A model generated the notes under the pieces. It ran no database searches and was not told where the DNA came from. It was given only the letters and a program-made list of their open reading frames with translations. A stretch of 64,000 nt of DNA, taken from Dyadobacter sp. 50-39. Its GTDB lineage: Bacteria; Bacteroidota; Bacteroidia; Cytophagales; Spirosomataceae. Within the stretch, counting starts at the first letter, position 1; every line of letters begins with the position of its first letter. Positions 26,284 through 35,419 of this stretch are shown here, piece by piece. The stretch spans positions 62,001 to 126,000 of the forward strand of contig MKSR01000047.1 in the NCBI GenBank assembly GCA_001898145.1. Direction: 5' to 3'. The translations under genes and the position numbers were made by a program.

Positions 26284-28542
26284 ATGTCTAGAAAAAACAG
26301 TACGCCGGAAACTACGGCGCCAACTCCGGCTTTGTCCGATGAGCAGCATCCTGATTACCAGGCTTATGTATATGGTGACGACGAGGACGATTCCGTAGCG
26401 GAAGCGGGCGACCTAGGACCGGATGGCCCTGGCTTACCGGGTATCCCGCCTCTTAACCCCATTCCCGACCTGCCGATACCCAATATTCCGGGTATTCCGT
26501 TGAAAATTTGCTCGGCCGTGAGCGGCAGGTACAAGCTGAAAACAGTTCTGCCGCCCATCGGCGGACCGGGTATCCCGATTTTGAACCTGACGACCGTCAC
26601 CGTTCGCGTGGACGTGGATCGGTTTTATCCTCAAAAACGTATATCAATAGAGGTTACCCGCCTGCTGCCCCGCTCGATGGCGCATTTGATCGCGAACGTG
26701 ACGTCCGACAAATGCACCGGTCTCAACCGCCGCAAGATCCAGGCGACAATAGCCTACCGCGAGGGGAACAATGCATTGATCCCCGGCGAAAAGCTGCTGT
26801 TTGAAGCCAGCAGAGGGCTGGGCGTAGGTTATTCGACTTACAAGCTGACGGTGACGGGCACAGGCACTCCGACGCGTGTTTATAACCTCGATTTCGTGAG
26901 CCAGTATTTTGACGACGTCGAATTTGAGGTGGACAAAGTAGATAATGCCGGTAACCCGTCGACCGACTATTCAACGCACAGCCACCCCAACCGTCCCGCA
27001 AGTTTGCCGAACGAAGTACTTTCGCTGGAAAACGTTTACAAACGGGCCGGTTTCAACGCCACCATTTCACCTAACAGCGCACCGATTCCCGCAACGGGCG
27101 CCGGCGCCAACGGTACATGGAGCGACAGCGAAATGCATAATGCCATGCAAACTTACTGGTCGAGATTCGCCAATAAACCGCAGTGGGTGTTGTGGGTACT
27201 GTTTGCCAATCAGCATGATACGGGTTATGGCCTCGGCGGGGTGATGTTCGATGACATTGGCCCGAACCACCGCCAGGGTACAGCCATCTTCACGAATAGT
27301 TTCATTCAAGATGCACCGGCGGGCGACGCCAACCCGGTCGCATGGCGGCAGCGGATGCTTTTCTGGACGGCGATCCACGAAATGGGGCACGCGTTCAACC
27401 TCGCGCACAGCTGGCAGAAGGCGCTTTCGGGCCCGGGCTACAACCCGTGGATTCCGCTCCTGAACCAGCCCGAAGCGAGAAGTTTCATGAACTATCCGTA
27501 TAACGTGAGCGGCGGACAGAGCTCGTTTTTCTCCAACTTCGACTTCCGCTTTACAAATGAGGAATTGCAGTTTATGCGGCACGCGCCGCGCCGCTTTGTA
27601 CAAATGGGTAATGAAAACTGGTTCAGCAACCACGGTTTCGAAGCGCCGCAGCCCGAGCTCTTCACGGGACGCTACAAACTTGAAGTTCGGCCAAACAGGG
27701 AGAATAACACCTACTCGTTCCTCGAACCGGTGAGCATCGAACTCAAACTCACCAACACCAGTACCGAGCCGTTGGCCCTCGACGAGCATTTGCTCCAAGA
27801 TGGCGGGCATATTGTGCTGTTTGTGCAGAAAGACAGCGGTACTGTCAGAAAATGGGAGCCGCTGATCGTACGCTGTCACCAGGAGCATAAAAGCATGCTG
27901 GCCCCCGGCGAGTCGATCTACGGCACGCACCTGGTAAGTGCTTCCACCTCCGGCTGGCTGATCGACGAGCCCGGTTTCTACAACATCCAAGCCGGCGTGG
28001 ATATGCTCGACGAGGTAGTGATGAGCAACGTGCTGCGCGTGTTCGTGGCGCCTTCTACGGACACGGAAGAGAACAAGATCGCGCCAGATTACTTCACCGA
28101 GGATGTGAGCCGCGCACTGGTATTCGACGGCGCGCCGGAGCTTGGCAAAGCAATGGACACGTTAAAGGAAGTGGCCGACAAACTTCCAGGTACCCCAGCT
28201 TCGTTCCATGCAGCGAAGGCGGTTGCCGGGCCGATGTTGAAACAATACAAAAGGCTAGAAGAGAAAGACGGCTCGCTGGCTGTGGTAGCTGGCAAGGCGG
28301 ATGTAGACGAAGCGGTCCGCCTGCAAACCGCCGCGCTGCTGGATGAGCCACAAAAAGCGGCCGATACCTTCGGGCATATCGATTACTTCCAGTCGCTGGA
28401 AACCCTGGCGGACGTATTGAACGAGTCGGGTAAGAAAGCTGAGGCAAAAAAAGTAATGTCCAGCTCCATCTCGACCATGAAAAGCCGCAATGTGCTCGAC
28501 GAGGTGATTCAGCAAGCAGAAGCGAAAGCGAAAAACCTCTAA
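26284..28542 (+). CDS. leaderless metzincin-like zinc metalloprotease
   Basis: A 752-residue protein. Residues 1-50 are disordered and acidic; 48-74 are Pro/Gly-rich (PGLPGIPPLNPIPDLPIPNI). The protease core has AIHEMGHAFNLAHSW: zinc ligands His365, His369, His375, general base Glu366, and Asn372 where metzincins usually have Gly. A Met-turn candidate follows in RSFMNYPYN (Met402). A beta-sandwich module covers about 465-610 and an alpha-helical repeat-like tail 625-752. No signal peptide and no T9SS C-terminal domain, odd for an enzyme type that normally acts outside the cell. Last gene of the cluster. Confidence 0.75.
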   Translation: MSRKNSTPETTAPTPALSDEQHPDYQAYVYGDDEDDSVAEAGDLGPDGPGLPGIPPLNPIPDLPIPNIPGIPLKICSAVSGRYKLKTVLPPIGGPGIPILNLTTVTVRVDVDRFYPQKRISIEVTRLLPRSMAHLIANVTSDKCTGLNRRKIQATIAYREGNNALIPGEKLLFEASRGLGVGYSTYKLTVTGTGTPTRVYNLDFVSQYFDDVEFEVDKVDNAGNPSTDYSTHSHPNRPASLPNEVLSLENVYKRAGFNATISPNSAPIPATGAGANGTWSDSEMHNAMQTYWSRFANKPQWVLWVLFANQHDTGYGLGGVMFDDIGPNHRQGTAIFTNSFIQDAPAGDANPVAWRQRMLFWTAIHEMGHAFNLAHSWQKALSGPGYNPWIPLLNQPEARSFMNYPYNVSGGQSSFFSNFDFRFTNEELQFMRHAPRRFVQMGNENWFSNHGFEAPQPELFTGRYKLEVRPNRENNTYSFLEPVSIELKLTNTSTEPLALDEHLLQDGGHIVLFVQKDSGTVRKWEPLIVRCHQEHKSMLAPGESIYGTHLVSASTSGWLIDEPGFYNIQAGVDMLDEVVMSNVLRVFVAPSTDTEENKIAPDYFTEDVSRALVFDGAPELGKAMDTLKEVADKLPGTPASFHAAKAVAGPMLKQYKRLEEKDGSLAVVAGKADVDEAVRLQTAALLDEPQKAADTFGHIDYFQSLETLADVLNESGKKAEAKKVMSSSISTMKSRNVLDEVIQQAEAKAKNL

Positions 28543-29188
28543 AAAGCAACGGGTACGTGGGCCCGACGTTCATGTAACAATTCACCAGCAGGTTGTTGAA
28601 GGGGACTTGGTACGACGTGCAAAACCATCGGTGGTACGCATACCGGCACCTTGCTGGGGCATCCCGGCAACTGAACGGACAGTAAAATCGATGTGATTGA
28701 TATCGTCAGGGTAAAAGGATGGCAAATACTTCGAATATTGGGGAATCAATTCACTGCCGGGAGTATTGGGTCAATTACAGCGTTAACGCTCATCGAGCAT
28801 TTCACTTTTGTTGAATTTAAGTCCCGCATCCGGCCAGTTGAGAGGTGCGGGACTTTTATGTTGTGCGAGATAGCCATGTAGTTCTATAAAATATGGTAGA
28901 GGTCATCGCCGGTAGCAAAATGCCGGACCAAAATACGAGAGCAATCCCTTCTTATCTGAATTTCAATTCCGAGGAATATGGCTGGAGTTCGGGTATGGAT
29001 TACAGTTAGTATCCCATTACCGGCAAAGGGGATATGAGTTGAGGTTTTAATTATTTACTAACCCGCAAAGTGTAAACCAAAACGGAGCCAGGTCAATTGG
29101 GGGCCAATCGATTGGTAAATAATCGAGCAATTTTTTTTTCGCTAAATTATTGTATCTTACTTCAATAGATACTATTAACCAATTTGAA
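28543..29188. other. intergenic region after the metalloprotease gene
   Basis: Contains the terminator at 28821. Otherwise I see no gene. The sequence turns AT-rich at its right end, where the composition of the next 5 kb changes. Confidence 0.35.
28821..28853 (+). terminator. hairpin terminator
   Basis: GTCCCGCA / TGCGGGAC, perfect 8-bp GC-rich stem followed by TTTTATG. It lies about 280 bp after the metalloprotease stop and probably ends that transcript. Confidence 0.65.
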
Positions 29189-29479
29189 ATGGACACAAAA
29201 TACTTCTTCCTTCTTGCTCAGGTGGTTTCCGTCGTTTGTCATGGTTGGATACTCTCAAAAGTGTTATCAGTCAAAATAAGCACGAGTATTCATTGGTTCC
29301 TTGCTATAGTACATTGCGTAGCTTCGTTAGTTGTTGAAGTATGGTTCCGGTTCTACCAAGATCGGCAGCCGCCGGCAACAGTGGCTGAGACGCAAAAAAT
29401 ATCGGCCTTTTTTTTTGTACTGATCGCGGCCGTCTCAATGGCTGTTTTCTTTTGGCGAATGGAGGCTAAACGAAAGTAG
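29189..29479 (+). CDS. small membrane protein, hypothetical
   Basis: A 96-residue protein (MDTKYFFLLAQVVSVV...) with three hydrophobic helices at about 5-25, 32-52 and 70-88 and a basic C-terminus (MEAKRK). ATG 29189 follows an AT-rich stretch; the frame opens 13 codons earlier. No family recognised. It resembles small DoxX/DUF-type accessory membrane proteins only in layout. It sits at the start of the low-GC block. Confidence 0.55.
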   Translation: MDTKYFFLLAQVVSVVCHGWILSKVLSVKISTSIHWFLAIVHCVASLVVEVWFRFYQDRQPPATVAETQKISAFFFVLIAAVSMAVFFWRMEAKRK

Positions 29480-29694
29480 CAAGACCTTTCGATTAAAGTG
29501 GGAAATAGAACCCAGTGGCATGCCGAGAAGTTCATTAACGGTTGTCCCTAAGTGCTATGCATTGGTATTTTATATGTATTCAATTATTGAAGGTCGTTGA
29601 ATCTAAGTATGCTTGAAGATAATCATGAGACGGCTATGGTGTAGTGGCTCTATTGTTTCGCTGCATCATGAAGTCGGCAAAATGTAGGACAAAA

Positions 29695-30237
29695 CTACGT
29701 TTTGTTTTTCCTTGCCAACTTTGCCATCCGTAGGTCTCGCCAGTAGGCCTGTTCTCGAATCCGTTCTTTTGTTTCGTCGTAGAGTGCCTCGACTTGGTCC
29801 CAGAAAGGCGCACTAGCAGAGTGTTCGGAAGCAAAATCGATTGGAGTCTTACCACCCAACGAGCTGTGCTGCCGGAAGAAGTTGTAGTGGAATTGCCATT
29901 GGGAAAGTTTGTCGTCCAATTCTGGGTCTCGCAAGTCAACTGTTGGGTAGAATTCCTGGAGATCAGTCTGCTGGTGATGAGCCCAGCATATCGAATCGGT
30001 GGACAATCTAGTAAATCGACGACTTGGTGCACCTGAATGTTTTTCGAGTATTCGCGCTACGGTAGAAGTTGAAATCCTCAAATTATGTAGCCTGAACTTA
30101 TGAGAGCAGATTCTGAGTTTTCCATACTTAAATTCACCGCGTACCTTAAGCGCGAGGGCCTCGTATTCAGGACGATATTTGTCGCCCCAGCCGATGCGGA
30201 CGGTGAGACCAATCTGTAAAGAGATTTTCATCGTCAC
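29695..30237 (-). pseudogene. IS481/IS3-like transposase remnant, internally deleted
   Basis: The frame joins an N-terminal helix-turn-helix part (EFKYGKLRICSHKFRLHNLR, then STSTVARILEKH) to the C-terminal integrase tail (WQFHYNFFRQHSSLGGKTPI). The DDE catalytic core that should lie between them is missing, replaced by about 40 unrelated residues. An intact enzyme would be roughly 350 residues, so this one is inactive. Translation would start from GTG 30237 or ATG 30231. No terminal repeats identified with certainty. Confidence 0.65.
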
Positions 30238-30365
30238 GTCTTATCCAACGCTGTAACTTGGTCTAGCAATTCCGCACCTTCTAGCAGCAACCGATACGTT
30301 CCCGATCGTTTATCGAGGGCAACCCATTTTTCCATTGCTTCTGCTTTCAGGTTGTCAGTGGCCAT
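30234..30365 (-). CDS. short ORF upstream of the transposase remnant
   Basis: A 43-codon frame from ATG 30365 (MATDNLKAEAMEKWVALDKR...) whose TGA overlaps the start region of the transposase remnant. Amino-acid composition is protein-like and helical, and the overlap suggests it once belonged to the same element. I cannot name it, and it may be a decayed fragment. Confidence 0.3.
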   Translation of the reverse strand: MATDNLKAEAMEKWVALDKRSGTYRLLLEGAELLDQVTALDKT

Positions 30366-30393
30366 AACGACGCAATTTGAATCCGCACCGCCT

Positions 30394-30443
30394 CATTTTT
30401 CTCACAACCCTCGGGAGAAGTGAGAGGGATCGCGAGAAAAATG
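30394..30443. repeat. inverted repeat, 10-bp perfect arms
   Basis: CATTTTTCTC (30394-30403) and GAGAAAAATG (30434-30443), with an inner CCCTC/GAGGG pairing in the 30-base loop. It sits beyond the upstream end of the transposase remnant and could be an element boundary or a bidirectional terminator. Confidence 0.5.
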
Positions 30444-31217
30444 ATCATTAATTTAACGACTTCCGGTAACTAGTCGATGATCCAAATATGATTTTTTGAA
30501 GATTAGAAATGACTGTAAGTGTAGCGGATGTTATGAACTATCACAGCTATGGTGTTTTTTACGTTTCCTTTCACGTAAGAAAATGTAAGATTTTGATATC
30601 ACTATTTGCCTTTATTCCATTCAGTGACTGGTATATTTCAAAACAATTGCCAGGACTGTTTGTTTTACTTCCTGCATAATACTATTGGTGAGTATGACTT
30701 TTTTTGAATATTGCCTTTCCAGGTAACTATGCCATCAAGGCCGCATTTTGTACGACTATTTTTCGCGTTCCATTGGTCACTACGTAGAAAAAATCAGCCT
30801 CGCAAGTCATCTTTCAAACTTATCTTGAAACTTTAATTTATTGTGTAGACCTACTGTTTCGGGGCGACATTTTAATATATTCAATTGAAACATGAACAAT
30901 GTTTAATTAGTATGAATTTTGTGAACTATTGAATAAAATATATGGTAAAGCCAGCAGGTCTTTGAGATTTGATCAAGTAATTCAATTGCCATGACCGGAC
31001 GATAACGTTTACTGATCTCTGTTTAGGATTCCGTACGTGTATTCATGCTTGAATGAACAAGTATAAGGCAGCAGCCTAACTCACTGACTTAGAATTTAAT
31101 TTATGCTGTCTAGTGATGCCTTACTTAATAGTCTGCCAATTTGTCTTCCGGAACTCTAATAGCATAGCCGCCAACGCCTACTAATCTGTTTTAAACGAGC
31201 CAATCCATAAATCTAGA
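30444..31217. other. AT-rich intergenic stretch without genes
   Basis: About 770 bp in which I find no convincing coding sequence on either strand, no tRNA and no recognisable element. Confidence 0.4.
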
Positions 31218-31529
31218 TCAATATTTGAAAGAAATAATATAATACGCCCACAGCAACAGAAACGTCGAACAAACAGCGAGAAACGCCGCAAAGATCCAAG
31301 TAGACGCCTCTTCGACTCCACGCCAGTTTTTGCGATGTATAGCTAAGATATACGAGCCGCCAATGACAACGAGTATTGCCAGGCCTAAAACTACTTCAAG
31401 CAGATTAAAAGTATCGGCAATCTCCGTTCGATTTTGGCTGATATGTGTAGCATCAAAAGTGTCGTCGATAAAAAAAAACGCAAGCCCATAGGCTACAAGC
31501 AGCGCGGCTAAAGCTCGCCAGGAATTCAT
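31218..31529 (-). CDS. small membrane protein, hypothetical
   Basis: A 103-residue protein with three or four hydrophobic segments (LAALLVAYGLAFFFI, LLEVVLGLAILVVIGGSYIL, WIFAAFLAVCSTFLLLWAYY). The loop between the first two is acidic and polar. No known family recognised. It stands alone in the low-GC block and its coding quality is moderate. Confidence 0.5.
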   Translation of the reverse strand: MNSWRALAALLVAYGLAFFFIDDTFDATHISQNRTEIADTFNLLEVVLGLAILVVIGGSYILAIHRKNWRGVEEASTWIFAAFLAVCSTFLLLWAYYIISFKY

Positions 31530-31772
31530 CCACGTATAGTTGAGAGTTATACGTAAATCTACAAAATCTTTCGCGAGCGATGAGCTGATTTCGACAAAAT
31601 TTCCAAATTGCCATATTCTAGGATGGGGCGATTTGGTACGCTTACCTAGAACCGATGCCGGTAACCTCGCCCCCCGCCTGGATGGTTAGACAGTGCTGCC
31701 AAAATTTTCAACAAGTAAGCTAAAAATCAATCCTTAGCTTGTTTTTCAACATAGAAGACACCCTTTTGGTCG

Positions 31773-32489
31773 TCAGACTTCACTCATCGCCAACTTTCTG
31801 CGTCGGAGATCAGCTCCAGGCGCTTTTCTTTCTTTATTGTGGACCGCCAATCCTTGGTCGACTACCAGATTGGAAGCGCCCTGTTTTTTTGCCAATGCTA
31901 CGAGATTGGCAAAGTGTTTAAGATTGAACCGCTCCATCAGCATTCTGCGATGATATTTCAGCTCGATCATTGAAATGCCCAGGTTATTGGCGATCGTTTT
32001 GAATGCCTGGTCACGGGACAAGCCCTCCAGAATTCCACGCTCGATGCTCGACAGGTTGTTCAGCGATGGCCCCCCCGCAGTCATTTCGGCCCAAAGCATA
32101 TCCTGCACATCTTGGGAGAGGAACAAATTTCCTTTTTTTACCTGCGCGATAGCGTCAAGCAGCTCCTGAAACGGGCAGTTTTTGGAAAGAAATGCTTTTG
32201 ACCCAAGGTTCATATAATTCCTGATCCGCCACTCATCGCTCATGGAAGTTAGGATGATCACATCAGGTTTGGGCTCAGCCGAAAAAATAGCGTCAACAGC
32301 TTTGTCATAGCGGCCGTTAAAAACAAGCTCGGTGATCACCAGCGTAGCGGGATCATTGCCTTGATCAACCGTGAATGCCTCCACGGAATTATAAAGGCTT
32401 ACCGCATCCAGTTCTTCCAGCGATTTGAACAGATTTACTTTAAGGGTTTCAGTGAAGATTCGGTGGCTATCGATTAATGCAATTTTCAT
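31773..32489 (-). CDS. orphan LuxR-type response regulator with Glu at phospho-site
   Basis: A 238-residue protein from ATG 32489 (MKIALIDSHR); the longer frame to 32597 adds an unlikely leader. The receiver domain shows ALIDSHR (Asp7), then LVITELVFNG where the phospho-acceptor Asp is replaced by Glu54, then ILTSMSDE (Thr81) and FLSKNCP (Lys103). The C-terminal HTH is recognisable but divergent (LSSIERGILEGLSRDQAFKT, LGISMIELKYHRRMLMERF). No kinase is adjacent. The Glu may mimic a permanently phosphorylated state; this is an inference. Confidence 0.82.
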   Translation of the reverse strand: MKIALIDSHRIFTETLKVNLFKSLEELDAVSLYNSVEAFTVDQGNDPATLVITELVFNGRYDKAVDAIFSAEPKPDVIILTSMSDEWRIRNYMNLGSKAFLSKNCPFQELLDAIAQVKKGNLFLSQDVQDMLWAEMTAGGPSLNNLSSIERGILEGLSRDQAFKTIANNLGISMIELKYHRRMLMERFNLKHFANLVALAKKQGASNLVVDQGLAVHNKERKAPGADLRRRKLAMSEV

Positions 32490-33418
32490 GTTGGGAGGAT
32501 GTTGAAGACAAACGGGCTGCGGAGCCGTGTGCCGGGATGGCAATTTTTTTGTTGGCTGCAAGTTAAACAGCTGTTTCATGCAGGTGTGATCTGGCAAATT
32601 ACAGGAACCGCGGCGGCCTGGGAGAGAGCAATTTCCGTTGCGTTTGCCACTGTTGGCGCGCGTCTAAAACCAGCGCAGCCATTGCAGCGGGATAGTCACG
32701 CGAGAAATAGCGGAAAGAGAATAAACTCCACAAGCTTGTCGGCACCCCAAGCAGGTTACGTTCGGAAACACCGGGTCCCGCAGACGCTTTGAGGGCAGGA
32801 AACAGGTATACCAGGACTTGTCGGAAAAGCTGCTCGTTGCGGCGAGTCTGTGGAAATGCTTGTCAGTAACATTAATATGAAAGGTTAACGTTGAGTAAAA
32901 TCACTTCAAATCGATATCAAAAAATGGATGGTCACTAAATAGTAAGTGTGCCGATATCTCTGAACTCTGCTGACTTTTTGAACCGGTCGGAGGCTGAAAC
33001 TAGCCGCCTGCAAATAGGCGTGCTACTCGTAGGCCAAAGTTTTAAACATCTGAGGTTGAAGCTATGAAACAAAGTTTATTATAACAAGCCATCAATGACC
33101 ATAGTCTATCATTTTACTTATAGTTATACAATTATTTATATAAAATGATTGTATAATTCCATGTTGTGGTAATCGACGTTTGCTGCAAATGAAACCGTTT
33201 TGAGCATTTGGTAAAAAAGGCTAGGCTGACCGAATAATAAATTGAAAGTAATCAGTCGACCTAATTTGAACGTAAATATGTATACGTCAATACAAGGCGA
33301 AACAGATTCAGGACTATATACGTCCAGCGCCAGTTGATCCACCTCCTCCCCGGATTCGCTCAGGAAAATAGAGGAATGTCTTTTCTGAGGCGTAAGGTGC
33401 AGCGGCTATCATGCCGAA
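32490..33418. other. gene-poor region
   Basis: No confident gene. A minus-strand open frame from GTG 33342 to 33136 (68 codons, VDQLALDVYSPESV...) has a purine-rich GGAGGAG immediately before the GTG and protein-like composition, but no recognisable domain. I leave it as possible only. Confidence 0.3.
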
Positions 33419-33739
33419 TCAGAACTCGGCAGCTACTTTGTCCCTGAGTTGCCGGATTTGTCTGACCAGATCAAAGCATTCGCTTTTCTGCATCTGGCTG
33501 ATCGTATTCTTCACCGAATTGACAATAACGCGGCCATCGTCGTCAAAAAGCGGGCCGTAGCGGGCTACGGTAGCACATATCGCCTCCCATTCTTGCGCAA
33601 GCTGCTCCGAAAACATCGTGGAGGGAATTACGTGAAAGTAAGCATGCAGTTTCAGAAGCGCCGACCGGCAGTCGTCACAATCCAGACCTTCGGAGAATTT
33701 CGACAGTTCGGCATAAGCAAAGATGTTAGAAGCTTTCAT
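33419..33739 (-). CDS. hypothetical helical protein
   Basis: A 106-residue protein from ATG 33739 (MKASNIFAYAELSKFSEG). It is helical and contains a CDDC motif (LDCDDCRSALLKLHAYFH), with DDDGRVIVNSVKNTISQMQK further on. No signal peptide or membrane segment. I do not recognise a family. The frame is open for 12 further codons upstream. It lies in the low-GC block without close neighbours. Confidence 0.45.
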   Translation of the reverse strand: MKASNIFAYAELSKFSEGLDCDDCRSALLKLHAYFHVIPSTMFSEQLAQEWEAICATVARYGPLFDDDGRVIVNSVKNTISQMQKSECFDLVRQIRQLRDKVAAEF

Positions 33740-33890
33740 TGCGGAGGTATAAAGGCTTATATAATGAGCAACCAATTTAGGAGTTTAGGTTTGACGAGTC
33801 AATCACCTCTGGCGATTTTAACGAGGTTAAAAAGTCATTAAAATTGTAAGTGTCTCATAGACAGATATTTGTGTATCTAATGTTCTTCTT

Positions 33891-33926
33891 CCATTAAATA
33901 GAATTAATATAAATCTTATTTAATGG
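33891..33926. repeat. inverted repeat CCATTAAATA / TATTTAATGG
   Basis: Perfect 10-bp arms with a 16-base AT-only-like spacer. Function unknown; could be an operator or part of a transcript hairpin. Confidence 0.5.
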
Positions 33927-33976
33927 TAAAAATATATATAAATAACTATAAATCAATATGTTATATAGTTAAATAG

Positions 33977-34001
33977 AAGCACTTTCTACAACCGTGCTTT
34001 T
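33977..34001 (+). terminator. terminator-like hairpin without an upstream gene
   Basis: AAGCAC / GTGCTT stem followed by TT, oriented for plus-strand transcription. No annotated plus-strand gene precedes it, so it may end a small RNA. Confidence 0.4.
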
Positions 34002-34236
34002 ATGAATTAATTGTCAATCGAATTTATTCGTAGAAATTTTAACAGTAGCGAAATTTGAATGTAGAGTAACGTGTAAGTTGCTGAGAGATCAACGCTTTGC
34101 GAACGTGGACGAAATATGAAGGAGTATTACATTGGTAACCGATGGATAACAAACTTGTAGAATGTAAAATCACTTTTACTTATTATACGAATTAGGTCGC
34201 TATTTTGCTTTCGATTTTACTCAACGATATAATGAA

Positions 34237-34262
34237 GGGGATCTTGCATAACGCAGATCCCC
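34237..34262. terminator. hairpin downstream of cytochrome c gene
   Basis: GGGGATCT / AGATCCCC, perfect 8-bp stem directly beyond the stop of the minus-strand cytochrome gene. The T run (GTTTTGC) lies on the plus-strand side, so direction is ambiguous. Confidence 0.55.
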
Positions 34263-34270
34263 GTTTTGCT

Positions 34271-35260
34271 TTAGTCCGCTTTGGCAATGCTTGGACGGAA
34301 TTTAATCACTTTGTTATCCAGCGGTTTGACTGTTTGCAGGTAGGCGAAAATTGCGCGCAGATCACTTTCTTTCATCCCGGCATACATGGTCCAGGGCATT
34401 GGCGTATTCATCTGGTTGGGAGCCAGCTTCTGCGGTTTGTAGCTCGAATCGGCGTAAGGTTTGAAACGAGCAACAAACGCATCTGCGGTCCATGAGCCGA
34501 TGCCGTTTGCCTTATTGGGGGAAATGTTAGCGGAAGTGGTCACGCCGTTGGGCATGATGAATTCCATGCCGCCGCCAAACTCAGTTCCGGGTACTTTTTC
34601 ACCCTTTTCACGCTTGCTATGGCATTCTACGCAGCTTGCGGCCGTGGCCACGTAACGGCCATAGGCGACCTGATCGGTTTCAGCCGGCCGCTTGGTCAGG
34701 TCGGCCTTCGCAGGCATGGTGTTGATCAGGATATTTACAGGAAAGTCGTACACTGGCGCGTCAATGTCGTGCTGCACGGGCGCAAGGGTGCGTATGTAGG
34801 AAATCAGGCTGTAAATATCTTCCTGGTCGAGCTGTCCGTAATTCAGGTAAGGCATAATAGGGAATAATGCGTGGCCATCGCGGCTGGTACCAGTGGTGAT
34901 GGCGCGGAATATTTCTCCATCGGTCCAGTTGCCGATGCCGTACGGAGTGATGTTTCTGGCATAAAATTTACCCGGAAAACCCATTTCACGGCTGAAAAGC
35001 TCTCCGCCGCCTCCAAGGTTGCCGCTGGCAAGCGGAGCCGAAAACAATGTCCAGTCGCGGGTACTGTGGCAGTCCATGCAAACCGCAACGTGATTGGCAA
35101 GGTACTTACCGCGCTCTACGCGCGCAGGCGTTTTCTCAAAGGAAATCACCGGCGCTTCACCCACATCGGGAAGGGCGGTTTTCACGTACGTAGCCGCGGC
35201 AGCTGCGGCCAGAATAACGAGCAGAATCAGGGCGACCAGGATTTTGAATAGCTTTTTCAT
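34271..35260 (-). CDS. di-haem c-type cytochrome
   Basis: A 329-residue protein with an N-terminal membrane anchor/signal (LFKILVALILLVILAAAAAA) and two haem-binding CxxCH motifs, CMDCH near residue 61 and CVECH near residue 212. Distal Met ligand candidates lie in LFPIMPYLNYG and the later TPMPWTMYAGM. Two cytochrome-c domains in tandem of this kind serve as periplasmic electron carriers or as subunits with membrane dehydrogenases. No dehydrogenase partner is adjacent. A divergent LVIVD-repeat operon lies upstream. Confidence 0.9.
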   Translation of the reverse strand: MKKLFKILVALILLVILAAAAAATYVKTALPDVGEAPVISFEKTPARVERGKYLANHVAVCMDCHSTRDWTLFSAPLASGNLGGGGELFSREMGFPGKFYARNITPYGIGNWTDGEIFRAITTGTSRDGHALFPIMPYLNYGQLDQEDIYSLISYIRTLAPVQHDIDAPVYDFPVNILINTMPAKADLTKRPAETDQVAYGRYVATAASCVECHSKREKGEKVPGTEFGGGMEFIMPNGVTTSANISPNKANGIGSWTADAFVARFKPYADSSYKPQKLAPNQMNTPMPWTMYAGMKESDLRAIFAYLQTVKPLDNKVIKFRPSIAKAD

Positions 35261-35419
35261 AACAGGTTCTGATAGAGATGGTCAATGAGAGGATTGGCGA
35301 AAAGGTACAATAATTCCGTTAAAGTGCAAATAATTAGTTACTTAGTTAAATTACCGTCGGTTGCAACGTTTAGATGCAACATTGTGTCTAAAACTGAAAT
35401 TTCAATCCCGACTACTGCC

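Larger units (their letters stand above)
33740..34270. other. very AT-rich intergenic region with hairpins
   Basis: Contains an inverted repeat at 33891-33926, a terminator-like hairpin at 33977 and another at 34237. No coding sequence is seen. A small untranslated RNA ending at about 34001 on the plus strand is possible. Confidence 0.35.

Noticed and set aside
27067-27990. 307-codon open frame antisense to the metalloprotease gene
   Set aside because: The sense strand encodes clear zinc-binding and Met-turn motifs; the antisense product has no recognisable feature.
28693-28881. 62-codon frame spanning a hairpin
   Set aside because: It reads through a terminator stem and has no family features.
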